From a virus, in IMG/VR virus record IMGVR_UViG_3300017750_000143, positions 1-21,506 of that record: a DNA stretch of 21,506 nt. One strand, 5' to 3'. A program made the translations under genes and the position numbers. The notes under the pieces were generated by a model, which had not been told where the DNA came from, did no database searches, and was given only the letters and a program-made list of their open reading frames with translations. The first letter of the stretch is position 1; every line of letters begins with the position of its first letter. This document shows, piece after piece, positions 12,780-21,506 of the stretch.

Positions 12780-15247
12780 CTTCATCTTTTCAATCATTTA
12801 GTCGAGGAGGTCAATTTCAACCATCGCAAGTTGATCTAGGTTCACAACAACAGGAACAAGTTAATCAACAAAACGTTCAAGGTTTAGAACGTAACTCTCA
12901 AGCTCAGTATGATCTCGATACTCAATCAGCTAGGGAAATTGAAAAGGCTGCACAAGGTCTCGCTGAGTTTTCTACTTCACTTTCAGACATTCTGATCGAT
13001 AGACAGAAGAAAGAAAACGAAAAGCTAATGCTGGAAGGTATGCGTGAGTACTGGTTAAATGGTGCTTCTGAAGAGGAACAAACTGCTTTCAAGGAAACAG
13101 AAGGTCAGCTCAATGAAGCACGTTCTGCTGCTGACCAAGCTGCAGGCGATTACGAAGCCGGTGGTGGTAGTGCCTTTGTAGCAGAAGGTCTTCGTAACCT
13201 TTCAGGGTGGAAGGCGTATGGCTTTGCTAAGGCAATGCTTCAACAAGCTGGAACCAATTACGGCACGTACCAAGTACAACGTGGTGACGAGCTTGGTATT
13301 AACGATATCTCAGACCCTAGAGAACGAGCTGCTATCCAACAACAAATTAGAGAAGAGTATCTGAAAACCTTCGCGGAAATGAATCCGTTGTTGTTAGATA
13401 ATTATTTGTTTCCTTCAATGCGTAAGTTTGAAGAAGCAGATTCCTTAGCTTTTGCTAATCGTCAAGCTAAACTATTTGCAGCAAACAGACAGTTAGAACG
13501 TACTCATTCTATGGTTACGCTTTTTCAATCTACTGATCCTGATGCTATTGCTAAAGGTATTTTAGAGTGGGAACAAACTTATCTTGGTCAGTATAATGGA
13601 AGCCGGAAGTTGGCACGAGCTGCGGCTTACCAAGAAATTTTAAAAGGCATTGATAATAAAACGATTTCTGGTATAGCTCTTTACAATGCATTGACTCAAT
13701 CTAACATCGAACAATTTGATGGTAGTGGGTTTAAATCCTTGGCAAAAATGCATCCAACTGAATATGGTTTTTTAATAGATATTGCTGAGTCAGCTTATTC
13801 TCAAGATGTAAGGCGTACAAGTGATTTTATACGTGCCCGTGAAACGGAACAAGTCAATACACTCATAGAGCAGTTTAACAATTCAGATGGAAGTGAAGCG
13901 ACAAAGCGTGAGCTCCTAAAAAATGCTCCACAGTTTACGTATCCTGAGTCTTACCAACAATTAAACAAGTTGGTTTCTAATGAAGATCACAAAGATACGC
14001 TTACAATTCAACAAATTCAGGAGCTCATGCAACGTGGGATTCATCCTCCTGATTCTTTAGTAAAGCAAATTAACGATAAGATCACACATGCACAGTTTAT
14101 TAAAGATATTGGCGAGAGTGAAGATGTACTTCCGCCTAAAGAAGTTCTCGCAAGCAACCTAGAAAAACTTGAGTCTCATATCAGAGGTATGGTCCGCAAA
14201 TCAGATTTTGACGGTCCACAAACTAAGTTTGGTTTCGACAACACCAAAGCATATTATTTAGATCAATATCGTCTTATTAAAGCCGAGAACCCCGGTATTG
14301 ACTCTAATGTTGCTGCTAATCAAGCAATGGTTTTAGCTATCGAAAAATCAGAAGAAAATAAAAGAGGTTCCGCTACATGGTTCAAACCTCCTTCTGGTTT
14401 TGAAAATAAAAATAAACCTGCTTTTAATCGAGTTAGTAAGGCGCTAGCCAATGGCACTGATGATTGGCGCGATGGTCTGGAAGGACTTGATAAACAAACA
14501 AAACAACTTAATGATTCACTTAAAGCTAGAACAGGTATTCCCACTTTTTGGAAAGACCTTGCTCGTTACCACGGTATTGACCGGTTTGAACTTATCAACG
14601 CCAACCTTAGGGCGTACGGATATGAGGAGTTCAAAGCACCCAAAGCATCTTTGATTGTTGCTGGGTTACCTCGTGATCAACAACATTTAATCAATTTCCA
14701 GAGTACTGGTTCTCGTGAAATGCGAGCTACGGTCAAAGAATCCAAATGGTTCTTAGATAAAGTCGCTCATGTTGAGTCCGAGGCTTATGGTGGCTACGAC
14801 GCTTTTAACCTAGGTGGTTATAATCGTGGTCGTACATCCATCGGTTCTGGTAACAGTCAAACAGACTTAGACAAACCAATCTCTACCATGACTGTTGGTG
14901 AGATTAAAGAACGACATGCGGCTGAAACTATCCACGCTGTTGGTCGTTATCAATTTACTAGACATGCATTTACTGATGTCATCAATAAACTTGGAATTAA
15001 AGATGACGTTGTGTTTGACGGACCTTTACAAGATCTCTTTGCACTGACTCGTGCAGTAATGAGAGTTCGTGAATGGAACCAAGGTACTGTTCTTGGTTTG
15101 TCAAATGAATGGGTTGGCCTTGAAAACTACGATGACGCTACTGTTCAACAAATGGTAGGCATTGCACAGAGGCTCCCGGTGTATATGCAGCTTCATACTC
15201 TTACTCCGGCTGCTGCTAAGGCACTGCCGCTAGTCAATAGAAACTAA
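12776..15247 (+). CDS. gp15: Internal virion protein C (T7 gp15-like) with C-terminal lysozyme-like domain
   Basis: The product is 823 aa, against 747 in T7 gp15. In T7, gp15 with gp16 forms the periplasmic DNA-ejection tube. Residues 1-60 are Gln-rich; the middle is long helical sequence with much Glu, Gln and Lys. Residues about 655-800 look like a phage lysozyme-like domain: VESEAYGGYDAFNLGGYNRG (666-685), TMTVGEIKERHA, then AVGRYQFTRHAF (721-732), the AxGRYQ signature of muramidase-like folds. The catalytic acid is probably E667 or E669. In T7 the murein-cutting domain is instead at the N-terminus of gp16. The N-terminal part fits gp15 by order and size; the enzyme activity is inferred from motifs. 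Confidence 0.85.
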   Translation: MTSSFQSFSRGGQFQPSQVDLGSQQQEQVNQQNVQGLERNSQAQYDLDTQSAREIEKAAQGLAEFSTSLSDILIDRQKKENEKLMLEGMREYWLNGASEEEQTAFKETEGQLNEARSAADQAAGDYEAGGGSAFVAEGLRNLSGWKAYGFAKAMLQQAGTNYGTYQVQRGDELGINDISDPRERAAIQQQIREEYLKTFAEMNPLLLDNYLFPSMRKFEEADSLAFANRQAKLFAANRQLERTHSMVTLFQSTDPDAIAKGILEWEQTYLGQYNGSRKLARAAAYQEILKGIDNKTISGIALYNALTQSNIEQFDGSGFKSLAKMHPTEYGFLIDIAESAYSQDVRRTSDFIRARETEQVNTLIEQFNNSDGSEATKRELLKNAPQFTYPESYQQLNKLVSNEDHKDTLTIQQIQELMQRGIHPPDSLVKQINDKITHAQFIKDIGESEDVLPPKEVLASNLEKLESHIRGMVRKSDFDGPQTKFGFDNTKAYYLDQYRLIKAENPGIDSNVAANQAMVLAIEKSEENKRGSATWFKPPSGFENKNKPAFNRVSKALANGTDDWRDGLEGLDKQTKQLNDSLKARTGIPTFWKDLARYHGIDRFELINANLRAYGYEEFKAPKASLIVAGLPRDQQHLINFQSTGSREMRATVKESKWFLDKVAHVESEAYGGYDAFNLGGYNRGRTSIGSGNSQTDLDKPISTMTVGEIKERHAAETIHAVGRYQFTRHAFTDVINKLGIKDDVVFDGPLQDLFALTRAVMRVREWNQGTVLGLSNEWVGLENYDDATVQQMVGIAQRLPVYMQLHTLTPAAAKALPLVNRN

Positions 15248-15249
15248 TT

Positions 15250-18200
15250 ATGCAAGATCAAGTGATGTACGATCCCCTAATTAGGGATCAAGTCGAAGCA
15301 GATGACTTTGCTGAAGATACGTCTATCCGATTAACTGATAAATACGAAGAACAACCTGAACAGCAACCTGAACAGCAAGCACGTAACGACGAAAACACAC
15401 TTGATGGTCAGCCGGATCAATTCAATGATTTTGGTGATGTTGTTCGTGAAATTGTTACTGCAGGAGCTGCTGGTTTACAACAGACAGCCTCTGATGTAAC
15501 CACTCTGCCTGAACGTGCCTTTGATATGGCTACAGGCGGTGATGTCGAAAACCCTGACTTTGATCCCTTTGGAGCTTTTACTAACCCCATTGAAACTCGT
15601 ACTTGGTGGGGAGGGGTTCTCAAGACTTTGGTGAACTATGGCACCTTGGCATTTGTTCCCGTTCCCGGTGCACGTATCGGTAAGGTGGCTGGTGCTACAA
15701 CTAAACTGGGATCACTCGGTCGAAGTGCACTCGTAGGTGCAAAGGTTGACCTAATTGCTTCAGGTTCACAGGAGGGAAATGCTCTCCAAATTATTGCTGA
15801 ACGTACTGGTATTGATATACCTCTAGCTACCAAAGATACTGATCACCCTGCATTGAAGACGCTTAAAAATGTCGTTGAAGGTATGGGTATTGGAGCCATT
15901 ATGGATGGTGTTTTTCTTGCCATTAAAGGTCCTGGCGGATCTGCTGATGTTGTTTCACGTCAAGAGTCATCAAAAGCAAGGCATGACACCATGTCTGTTA
16001 AACAGGTTCAGGAAAACCCTGAAGCTTTTGGAGGCTACAAAAACAAACCTGTAGCTGATATTCATCAAGGTAACGTCCGTTCTGGTGGTACCGCCGATGG
16101 TGTTTATCGACAACAACAACGTATTCGTCACGAGAAGAGCGCTGAGCGTGGGTCTACTGACTCTCTTGTGACTGAGATTGAAGCCGAACGTATTGCTCGT
16201 GGTAATCCTGATGTAAGTGATGAAGTCACCACACGGCTAATGAAAGAATTTGCTTCTTCTAGCTATGTAACTAGAGAGGTAGCAGCAGCTCGTAAAGCTG
16301 GTGTTCCTTTACATGAGGTTTGGCAAGACTCTATGAAGAGTATGCAAGAAATGTTAGACGGTAGAAATGCAACTGACATTACTCCGCGTGAATGGGCTGA
16401 TGATTTTTATAGCCAGGGTATTAAAAGAAAAATCAAACTTGAGGACGGTAGCTTTGAAGAAATTGAGGTGATGAACCCTAATGCTATTGCTGCTGCTGAT
16501 CTCATTAAAGGATCCTTGCTTAAAGAGATTCGTGACCTTGGTATTTCCGGTCGTGAACTTCAAGATTTTTATGACCTTGGTGATGTAGATGGTCCTGGGC
16601 AAGCTTTGTTTGACAAGTTTGCTGCCTTGACTGTTATGACTAAAAAGTCACGAAGATTTGCCGGTTATGACCTGCGTTCTGTCGGAGGTTTGGACGTACC
16701 TAAGAAGGTTGATTTCGAAAAGGAAGTCTCTAAAGAAGTTCAGGAATCAATTGATGCTTTCCGTACTGCCTATGACATGGCTGGTGAAAGTGGTGACAAT
16801 GAGCTTTTTAAAACCTATATGGAAACGGCTTCCATGATGGAAGATGCACGTAATTTAGATGATTTAGATTCCTTCTTACGTAAAAAAATGCGTGGCGGTG
16901 AGTTCAACGGTCGCAAACAAACCGGTGAACTTGTTAAGGAACTTGAAGGTGTAATGATTCACAGCGTTCTTAGCGGTCCTAAAACCCCAGTAAGAGCCAT
17001 TATGGGAACTGCTTCTGCGGCTTATCTGAGGCCATTTGCCACAGCTTTAGGTGCCACTTTAACTGGTGATGTAGTTACTCGTAAGGCATCTTTGGCAGCT
17101 TTAAACGGCATGGTCGAGATGATACCTGAGGCTTTTACTCTTTTCCGTAAACGTCTCAATGGATATTTCTCTGGTGATATGGCTACTGTTCAATCTCGGT
17201 ATGCCGAGGTTACTAGGCAAGACTCACAGTGGCAGATGTACGGCGATTGGGCTGAGAAACGTGGCACCGATGCTGATAAAGCAGTTTTCCGTTTTGCAAA
17301 TATGGCTCGCGGCATAAACGACAGCAACCTGTTCACGTTTTCCACCAAGATCATGGCTGCAACTGATGACACCTTTGGTCATATCCTTGCTCGTGGAAAG
17401 ATGCGTGAACGTGCTATGCGTGAATCTCTTGATATGGCAAGTAAAGGTGACATTACTGAAATTACTCCTGCTATTTTAAAAAGAGCAGAAGATAAATTCT
17501 ACTCACAGATATTAGATGCTGACGGTAATATCGTTGACGATGCCGTGAAGTTTGCTAAGCGTGAAGCTACTTTGACTCAAGATCTTGAAGGTTTTTCTAA
17601 GGGACTAGAGAACTTGTTTAACCAGAACCCTTGGGCCAAACCGTTTTTCCTGTTTGCACGTACTGGTGTTAACGGTCTACAACTGACTGCCAAATACACA
17701 CCTGGATTTAATCGTTTGGTTAAAGAGCACAATGTTATTGCACGTGCTACTGCAGATGATGTTACTTCTGGAAATCTAACTAAGTATGGCATAAATACCT
17801 TTGAAGAGTTGCAGAACGCTAAGGCACTTCAGAAAGGTCGGATGGCAATCGGTTCTTCAGTAATCACCCTAGCCTCCATGATGTGGATGTCTGGCAACAT
17901 GTCTGGTGATGGTCCTACTGATCGTCAGATGCGTCAGTCCTGGGTTGATGCTGGATGGCGTCCACGTACTTTTACTGTTGGTGGCGTTGAACTTGGTTAT
18001 GAAAGTTTTGAACCATTCAACCAAATTATGGCAACAGTTTCCAATATTGGAGACCATAGCTTACTTATGGGAGAGGAGTGGACTGAAGATCAATTACTAA
18101 AGGTGGCTATGGTTGTAGCTCAAAGTGCTGCAAGTAAAAGCTACTTAACTGGCCTTCAACAGTTCGTAGACCTGTTTTCACCTGGTCAACAAGGTGGTCA

Positions 18201-18903
18201 TAACAGGATCATTGCAAGCTTGATGAACAACACTGTTCCCTTATCTTCAATGAGAAATGAATTGGGTAAATTGTTTAATCCATATATGAAAGAATTGAAT
18301 TCTGGTATTACAGATTCTATTCGTAACCGAAACCAAATTAGTGAAGGGTTGAGCGGTCAACCGTTACCTGTCAAGTATGACATGCTCAACGGCAAGCCAA
18401 TTAATGATTTTAACTTTATTAATCGTGCTTGGAATATGTTTTCGCCTATCCAATTTAATTTAGACCAGGGTCCTGGTCGTAAGCTGCTTTTCCGCAGTGG
18501 TTATGACGCACGGCTTTCTGTTTACTACGCACCTGATAACACTGATCTTTCTGAACTGCCTGGAGTCCGATCTAAATTCATGAAAGCTATTGGTGATCAA
18601 AATCTAGAGGCTGAACTTAACCGTCTTTCGACTGAACCGCGTATTCAGGCAAGTATTCGAAAAATGGAACGTGATCGTAATAATGGTGCACGTGATAATG
18701 ATCCTATGAAGTCTTACTATCACACACAGGAAATTCGTAATTTATTTAATGCAGCTAGAAAACGAGCTTGGTTTTTAATTATGAATGAACCTGATGTTCG
18801 GGCTGCTATTAATGAATCTCAAACTAAGCGTCAGTCTGCTTTTGATTCAAAGATGGAATCTACCTACGGACAAATTGATTCAGTCCTTAACATACCTAAG
18901 TAA
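15250..18903 (+). CDS. gp16: Internal virion protein D (T7 gp16-like)
   Basis: A 1217-residue protein, against 1318 in T7. It is the largest ejected protein and, in T7, spans periplasm and inner membrane. Here residues 30-50 are a Gln/Glu repeat (EQQPEQQ), followed by helical segments with hydrophobic patches (about 120-155 and 862-882). The segment DAGWRPRTFTVGGVELGYESFEPFNQIM near 900-927 is of a type well conserved in podovirus gp16 proteins. No SLT or lysozyme motif is visible in the first 200 residues, unlike T7. The ATG lies two bases after the gp15 stop, and the stop shares a base with the tail-fibre start. Identification rests on size, order and that segment. Confidence 0.88.
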   Translation: MQDQVMYDPLIRDQVEADDFAEDTSIRLTDKYEEQPEQQPEQQARNDENTLDGQPDQFNDFGDVVREIVTAGAAGLQQTASDVTTLPERAFDMATGGDVENPDFDPFGAFTNPIETRTWWGGVLKTLVNYGTLAFVPVPGARIGKVAGATTKLGSLGRSALVGAKVDLIASGSQEGNALQIIAERTGIDIPLATKDTDHPALKTLKNVVEGMGIGAIMDGVFLAIKGPGGSADVVSRQESSKARHDTMSVKQVQENPEAFGGYKNKPVADIHQGNVRSGGTADGVYRQQQRIRHEKSAERGSTDSLVTEIEAERIARGNPDVSDEVTTRLMKEFASSSYVTREVAAARKAGVPLHEVWQDSMKSMQEMLDGRNATDITPREWADDFYSQGIKRKIKLEDGSFEEIEVMNPNAIAAADLIKGSLLKEIRDLGISGRELQDFYDLGDVDGPGQALFDKFAALTVMTKKSRRFAGYDLRSVGGLDVPKKVDFEKEVSKEVQESIDAFRTAYDMAGESGDNELFKTYMETASMMEDARNLDDLDSFLRKKMRGGEFNGRKQTGELVKELEGVMIHSVLSGPKTPVRAIMGTASAAYLRPFATALGATLTGDVVTRKASLAALNGMVEMIPEAFTLFRKRLNGYFSGDMATVQSRYAEVTRQDSQWQMYGDWAEKRGTDADKAVFRFANMARGINDSNLFTFSTKIMAATDDTFGHILARGKMRERAMRESLDMASKGDITEITPAILKRAEDKFYSQILDADGNIVDDAVKFAKREATLTQDLEGFSKGLENLFNQNPWAKPFFLFARTGVNGLQLTAKYTPGFNRLVKEHNVIARATADDVTSGNLTKYGINTFEELQNAKALQKGRMAIGSSVITLASMMWMSGNMSGDGPTDRQMRQSWVDAGWRPRTFTVGGVELGYESFEPFNQIMATVSNIGDHSLLMGEEWTEDQLLKVAMVVAQSAASKSYLTGLQQFVDLFSPGQQGGHNRIIASLMNNTVPLSSMRNELGKLFNPYMKELNSGITDSIRNRNQISEGLSGQPLPVKYDMLNGKPINDFNFINRAWNMFSPIQFNLDQGPGRKLLFRSGYDARLSVYYAPDNTDLSELPGVRSKFMKAIGDQNLEAELNRLSTEPRIQASIRKMERDRNNGARDNDPMKSYYHTQEIRNLFNAARKRAWFLIMNEPDVRAAINESQTKRQSAFDSKMESTYGQIDSVLNIPK

Positions 18904-21506
18904 TGGCAACTACACTAACAACTGAACATTCTTATACAGGTAATGGCTCCACTACTAATTACTCTGTCACATTTACATATTTAAAAGAAGCAGATGTCAA
19001 GGTAACACTTGATCATGTTGCTACAACTGCATACACATTTGCTAACGCTTCAACCATTTCATTTACTACTGCTCCTGCTAATGGAGTAGGTATCCGTATC
19101 TTCCGTGATACTGATGTAGATGCAGCCCGATTTGTCTTTTCTTCAGGGAACTCTCTAAAATCTGGTGAGTTAAACGAAAATATTGATCAACTTTTATATG
19201 CTGATCAAGAGCTCATTAGTGAAGATGGGTTATCTAATGAAAGCGTCTCAACCTCAAAGTTACGTGACCTTAACGTCACCACAGCTAAGATAGCTGATAG
19301 TACGGTCACCACAGCTAAGATAGCTGATAGTGCGGTTACTTCAGCAAAGATAGCTGATAGTGCGGTTACTTCAGCTAAAATCGTCGATGGCACAATTGTC
19401 AATGCCGACATCAACGCTAGTGCAGCTATTGCTGGTTCTAAGCTGGCTGATAGTAGCGTCGATCTAGATAAGATTGTTGATGCTGATGTTGTTGAAAGCA
19501 GTGGTTATTCTACTAGCTGGGCTTCTGATGACACTAAGATTGCCACTGTAGGCTCATTAGCTGCACGGCATGATCTTGTTGTCAACACAGATGTAAATCC
19601 TCCTAGTACTGCTCAAACAGGTAAACAGTGGCTTAGTACTGCACCTGGTAACCAAGTCCACAAGATTTACGATGGTAGTGGTTGGCGTACTGTTGCTGTT
19701 GGTCAGCCATACACTCCTGCAACTACAACTGTTGTTCGTTATGTGGATGTCACTAACGGTAGTGATGCTTCTGACGTAACAGGTTTTCTACCTCAAGCAC
19801 CACTTCAATCAATTGGTCGTGCACTGACACTTGTCAACGCATCTGGTACTGGTGATGGAACTTTAATTAAAGTGGCTCCTGGTGTATATCAAGAGACACT
19901 ACCACTACGTATCAAGAAGAACAACATCTCGATTGTTGGTGAGTCATTACGTAGTTGTTTTGTGCATCCTACGGTTGTAACTGAAAACAATGACATGTTT
20001 GAGGTTGATAGTGGGTCTTATATTTCAAACCTCACCCTGCTTGGTCTTAAGGTACCTACATCTGACCAAGGTTCGCGTAACAACAGCCTTGACAACGATG
20101 CAACGTATGGTTTACCTAGCAACCAACCGTTCTCTGTCAGGTTCCGTACTGATGTTCAACCTGTCATCCTGAAGAGCCCGTACATTCAAAACTGTACACA
20201 CTTCAGTGATGCACACTTTGATAACGCTAACTTCGATCCAAATAGCTTCCCATCAACTGATAGTCAAACATATAGTGCTGTAGCAGGTGACCAAACCTCT
20301 GCACCTTGTGGTGGTGGTGTGTTAATTGATGGAGCTGCTGTTAGTTCTAGCAGCCCAATTCGTAGCATGGTTGTGGATGCTTTTACTCAGATCACACTTG
20401 ATGGTCCTGGCATTCTTGTTACTAATAATGGTTATGCACAGTTAGTGTCGTTCTTTGGCACTTTTGCTCATTACCACGCTAAAGCTAAGAACGGTGGTCA
20501 GATTAACTTGTCTAACTGTGTTAGTGACTTTGGTCGTTATGGTCTGATTGCTGATGGTAAGAGTCCTTCTGCTATCGCTACTGCTACGGCAAGCGCAGCT
20601 AACTCTGGTGCTACTACTATTACTATTGGTGCTATTGCAACTGCTGGTTCTTTCCACGGTACTGTAAGCCGTCCTTTGGATCACATGATGGTGACCATTG
20701 ACGGTGTTGATTATGGTGTTGTAAGTAGTACTGCTAATGGTTCTGGTTGGAATATCGTCCTAACGTCTGGACTTACTTCTAACATTACTAATACAACAGT
20801 AAGCTTTGCTCTTCGTTCTTATATCAGCACTGGTGGACATACCTTTGAATATGTAGGTGTTGGTACTGACTATGGTGATCACCCTGATAATGGTGGTGTA
20901 CCTGTTGAAGCAAATCAAGTCATTGAACTTAATGGCGGTAAGGTTTGGCAATCAAGCACCGACCATGTTGGTAAGTTTAAAGCTGGTAATGTCCTTGTTG
21001 TTAATCAAGTCTCTGAAACTGTAGATCTTAAAGCTACAACTGTTACAGGTGATATTACGGTTACTGGTACTGTTGATGGTCGTGATGTAGCAGCAGATGG
21101 TACAAAGCTAGATGGTATTGCAGCTGGTGCTTCTGCTTATACAAATAGTGATGTTGATACCCATCTTAACCAATCGACTGCAGCTACTAACGAAGTTTTG
21201 AGTTGGAATGGTTCTGATTATGATTGGGTTGCTCAATCTGGTGGTGGTGGTGGTGGTGGTGCGTCTGACATCAATGGTCTGTCCGATGCTGTTACGAACA
21301 GTTCTGGTGGAACAATTGGGGTAGGAACAGGCGCACTTGCTAATGATGATGGTTCGACCAACCTTAATACTGCTTTTGGTAAAAACGCACTTAATGGTGC
21401 AACTTCAGGTGCTGGAAATACCTCTGTAGGATATGCAGCTTTAAGTCAAGTTACTACTGGTACGCAAAACACTGCAGTTGGTAGTCAATCAATGACTGCT
21501 GCAGCC
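18903..21506 (+). CDS. gp17: Tail fibre (T7 gp17-like N-terminus), 3' truncated by window end
   Basis: The frame is open to the end; 868 codons are visible. Residues 1-105 match the T7 tail-fibre N-terminal domain that docks on the tail: TLTTEHSYTGNGSTTNYSVTFTYL, then GVGIRIFRDTD and FVFSSGNSLKSGELNENIDQLLYADQE. Residues 125-164 are four 10-residue stalk repeats (VTTAKIADST). From about 278 there is a beta-helix-like region, VRYVDVTNGSD and APGVYQETLPLRI (DUF1565/pectin-lyase-like). Residues near 720-740 carry the fibre motif DGRDVAADGTKLDGIAAGA. Six Gly (780-785) precede a region with TAFGKNAL, TSVGYAAL and TAVGSQSM repeats like trimeric adhesin heads. It is trimeric by family. The receptor-binding end lies beyond the window. 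Confidence 0.93.
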   Translation, partial: MATTLTTEHSYTGNGSTTNYSVTFTYLKEADVKVTLDHVATTAYTFANASTISFTTAPANGVGIRIFRDTDVDAARFVFSSGNSLKSGELNENIDQLLYADQELISEDGLSNESVSTSKLRDLNVTTAKIADSTVTTAKIADSAVTSAKIADSAVTSAKIVDGTIVNADINASAAIAGSKLADSSVDLDKIVDADVVESSGYSTSWASDDTKIATVGSLAARHDLVVNTDVNPPSTAQTGKQWLSTAPGNQVHKIYDGSGWRTVAVGQPYTPATTTVVRYVDVTNGSDASDVTGFLPQAPLQSIGRALTLVNASGTGDGTLIKVAPGVYQETLPLRIKKNNISIVGESLRSCFVHPTVVTENNDMFEVDSGSYISNLTLLGLKVPTSDQGSRNNSLDNDATYGLPSNQPFSVRFRTDVQPVILKSPYIQNCTHFSDAHFDNANFDPNSFPSTDSQTYSAVAGDQTSAPCGGGVLIDGAAVSSSSPIRSMVVDAFTQITLDGPGILVTNNGYAQLVSFFGTFAHYHAKAKNGGQINLSNCVSDFGRYGLIADGKSPSAIATATASAANSGATTITIGAIATAGSFHGTVSRPLDHMMVTIDGVDYGVVSSTANGSGWNIVLTSGLTSNITNTTVSFALRSYISTGGHTFEYVGVGTDYGDHPDNGGVPVEANQVIELNGGKVWQSSTDHVGKFKAGNVLVVNQVSETVDLKATTVTGDITVTGTVDGRDVAADGTKLDGIAAGASAYTNSDVDTHLNQSTAATNEVLSWNGSDYDWVAQSGGGGGGGASDINGLSDAVTNSSGGTIGVGTGALANDDGSTNLNTAFGKNALNGATSGAGNTSVGYAALSQVTTGTQNTAVGSQSMTAAA
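19275..19394 (+). repeat. Four tandem 30-base repeats in the tail fibre stalk
   Basis: Units start at 19275, 19305, 19335 and 19365. Units 1 and 2 are nearly identical (GTCACCACAGCTAAGATAGC...), unit 3 differs at a few bases and unit 4 is degenerate. They encode VTTAKIADST-like decapeptides. The near-identity of the first two suggests recent duplication or exchange. Confidence 0.85.
21240..21257 (+). repeat. (GGT)6 microsatellite encoding a poly-Gly linker in the tail fibre
   Basis: Six exact GGT codons between SQ-type stalk sequence and ASDINGLSDAV. Slippage would change linker length in whole residues without breaking the frame. Confidence 0.8.

Noticed and set aside
19275-19394. CRISPR-like repeat array.
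   Set aside because: The 30-base units are tandem with no spacers, are in frame and encode tail-fibre stalk decapeptides.

Overview
The window is a structural-gene segment of a T7-like (podovirus) cyanophage genome. All 22 credible genes lie on the + strand, packed end to end. The order portal, scaffold, hli, psbA, major capsid, tail tube A, tail tube B, internal proteins 13-16, tail fibre is that of marine T7-like cyanophages that carry psbA (the P-SSP7 type, infecting Prochlorococcus or Synechococcus). The psbA (photosystem II D1) and hli (high-light-inducible) genes set a cyanobacterial host. The exact host cannot be read from this window.

Layout: (1) 1-766 is the end of the DNA-metabolism block: the 3' part of a ferritin-like gene best read as a class I ribonucleotide reductase beta subunit, then a 60-residue unknown. 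(2) 766-3347 is head assembly: a gp7.3-like small protein, portal and scaffold, joined by overlapping stops and starts. (3) 3347-6885 is an accessory island inserted between scaffold and capsid: hli, two very small basic proteins, a signal-peptide beta-barrel-like protein, psbA, a 67-residue protein, a PKD-like plus BspA-type repeat protein, a 54-residue protein and a 33-residue YRG-motif protein. (4) 6886-8211 is the major capsid gene with a structured 159-base leader and a strong intrinsic terminator with a UUCG tetraloop. (5) 8216-18903 is tail tubes A and B and the four internal (ejectosome) proteins. (6) 18903 to the window end is a tail fibre, cut off after 868 codons.

How it works together: portal, scaffold and capsid build the procapsid. 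gp11 and gp12 form the tail tube. gp13-gp16 form the core that is ejected to carry DNA across the envelope. gp17 binds the host. D1 and Hli are made in the infected cell to sustain photosynthesis and so energy for replication, and the reductase supplies dNTPs. Every non-trivial gap between genes (23 to 159 bases) lies between 3.7 and 8.2 kb, around psbA and the capsid gene. That is where regulation and gene exchange appear to be concentrated.

Most notable points: a muralytic domain at the C-terminus of gp15 with none evident in gp16; a reductase beta subunit with Leu where the radical Tyr is expected; a matched pair of GGGAGG/CCTCCC hairpins, one upstream of psbA and one upstream of the capsid gene; a 12-base direct repeat bracketing psbA; and a Cys-ladder BspA-repeat protein next to psbA. 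No tRNA, CRISPR array, insertion sequence or integrase was found. No stretch over 300 bases lacks a gene.
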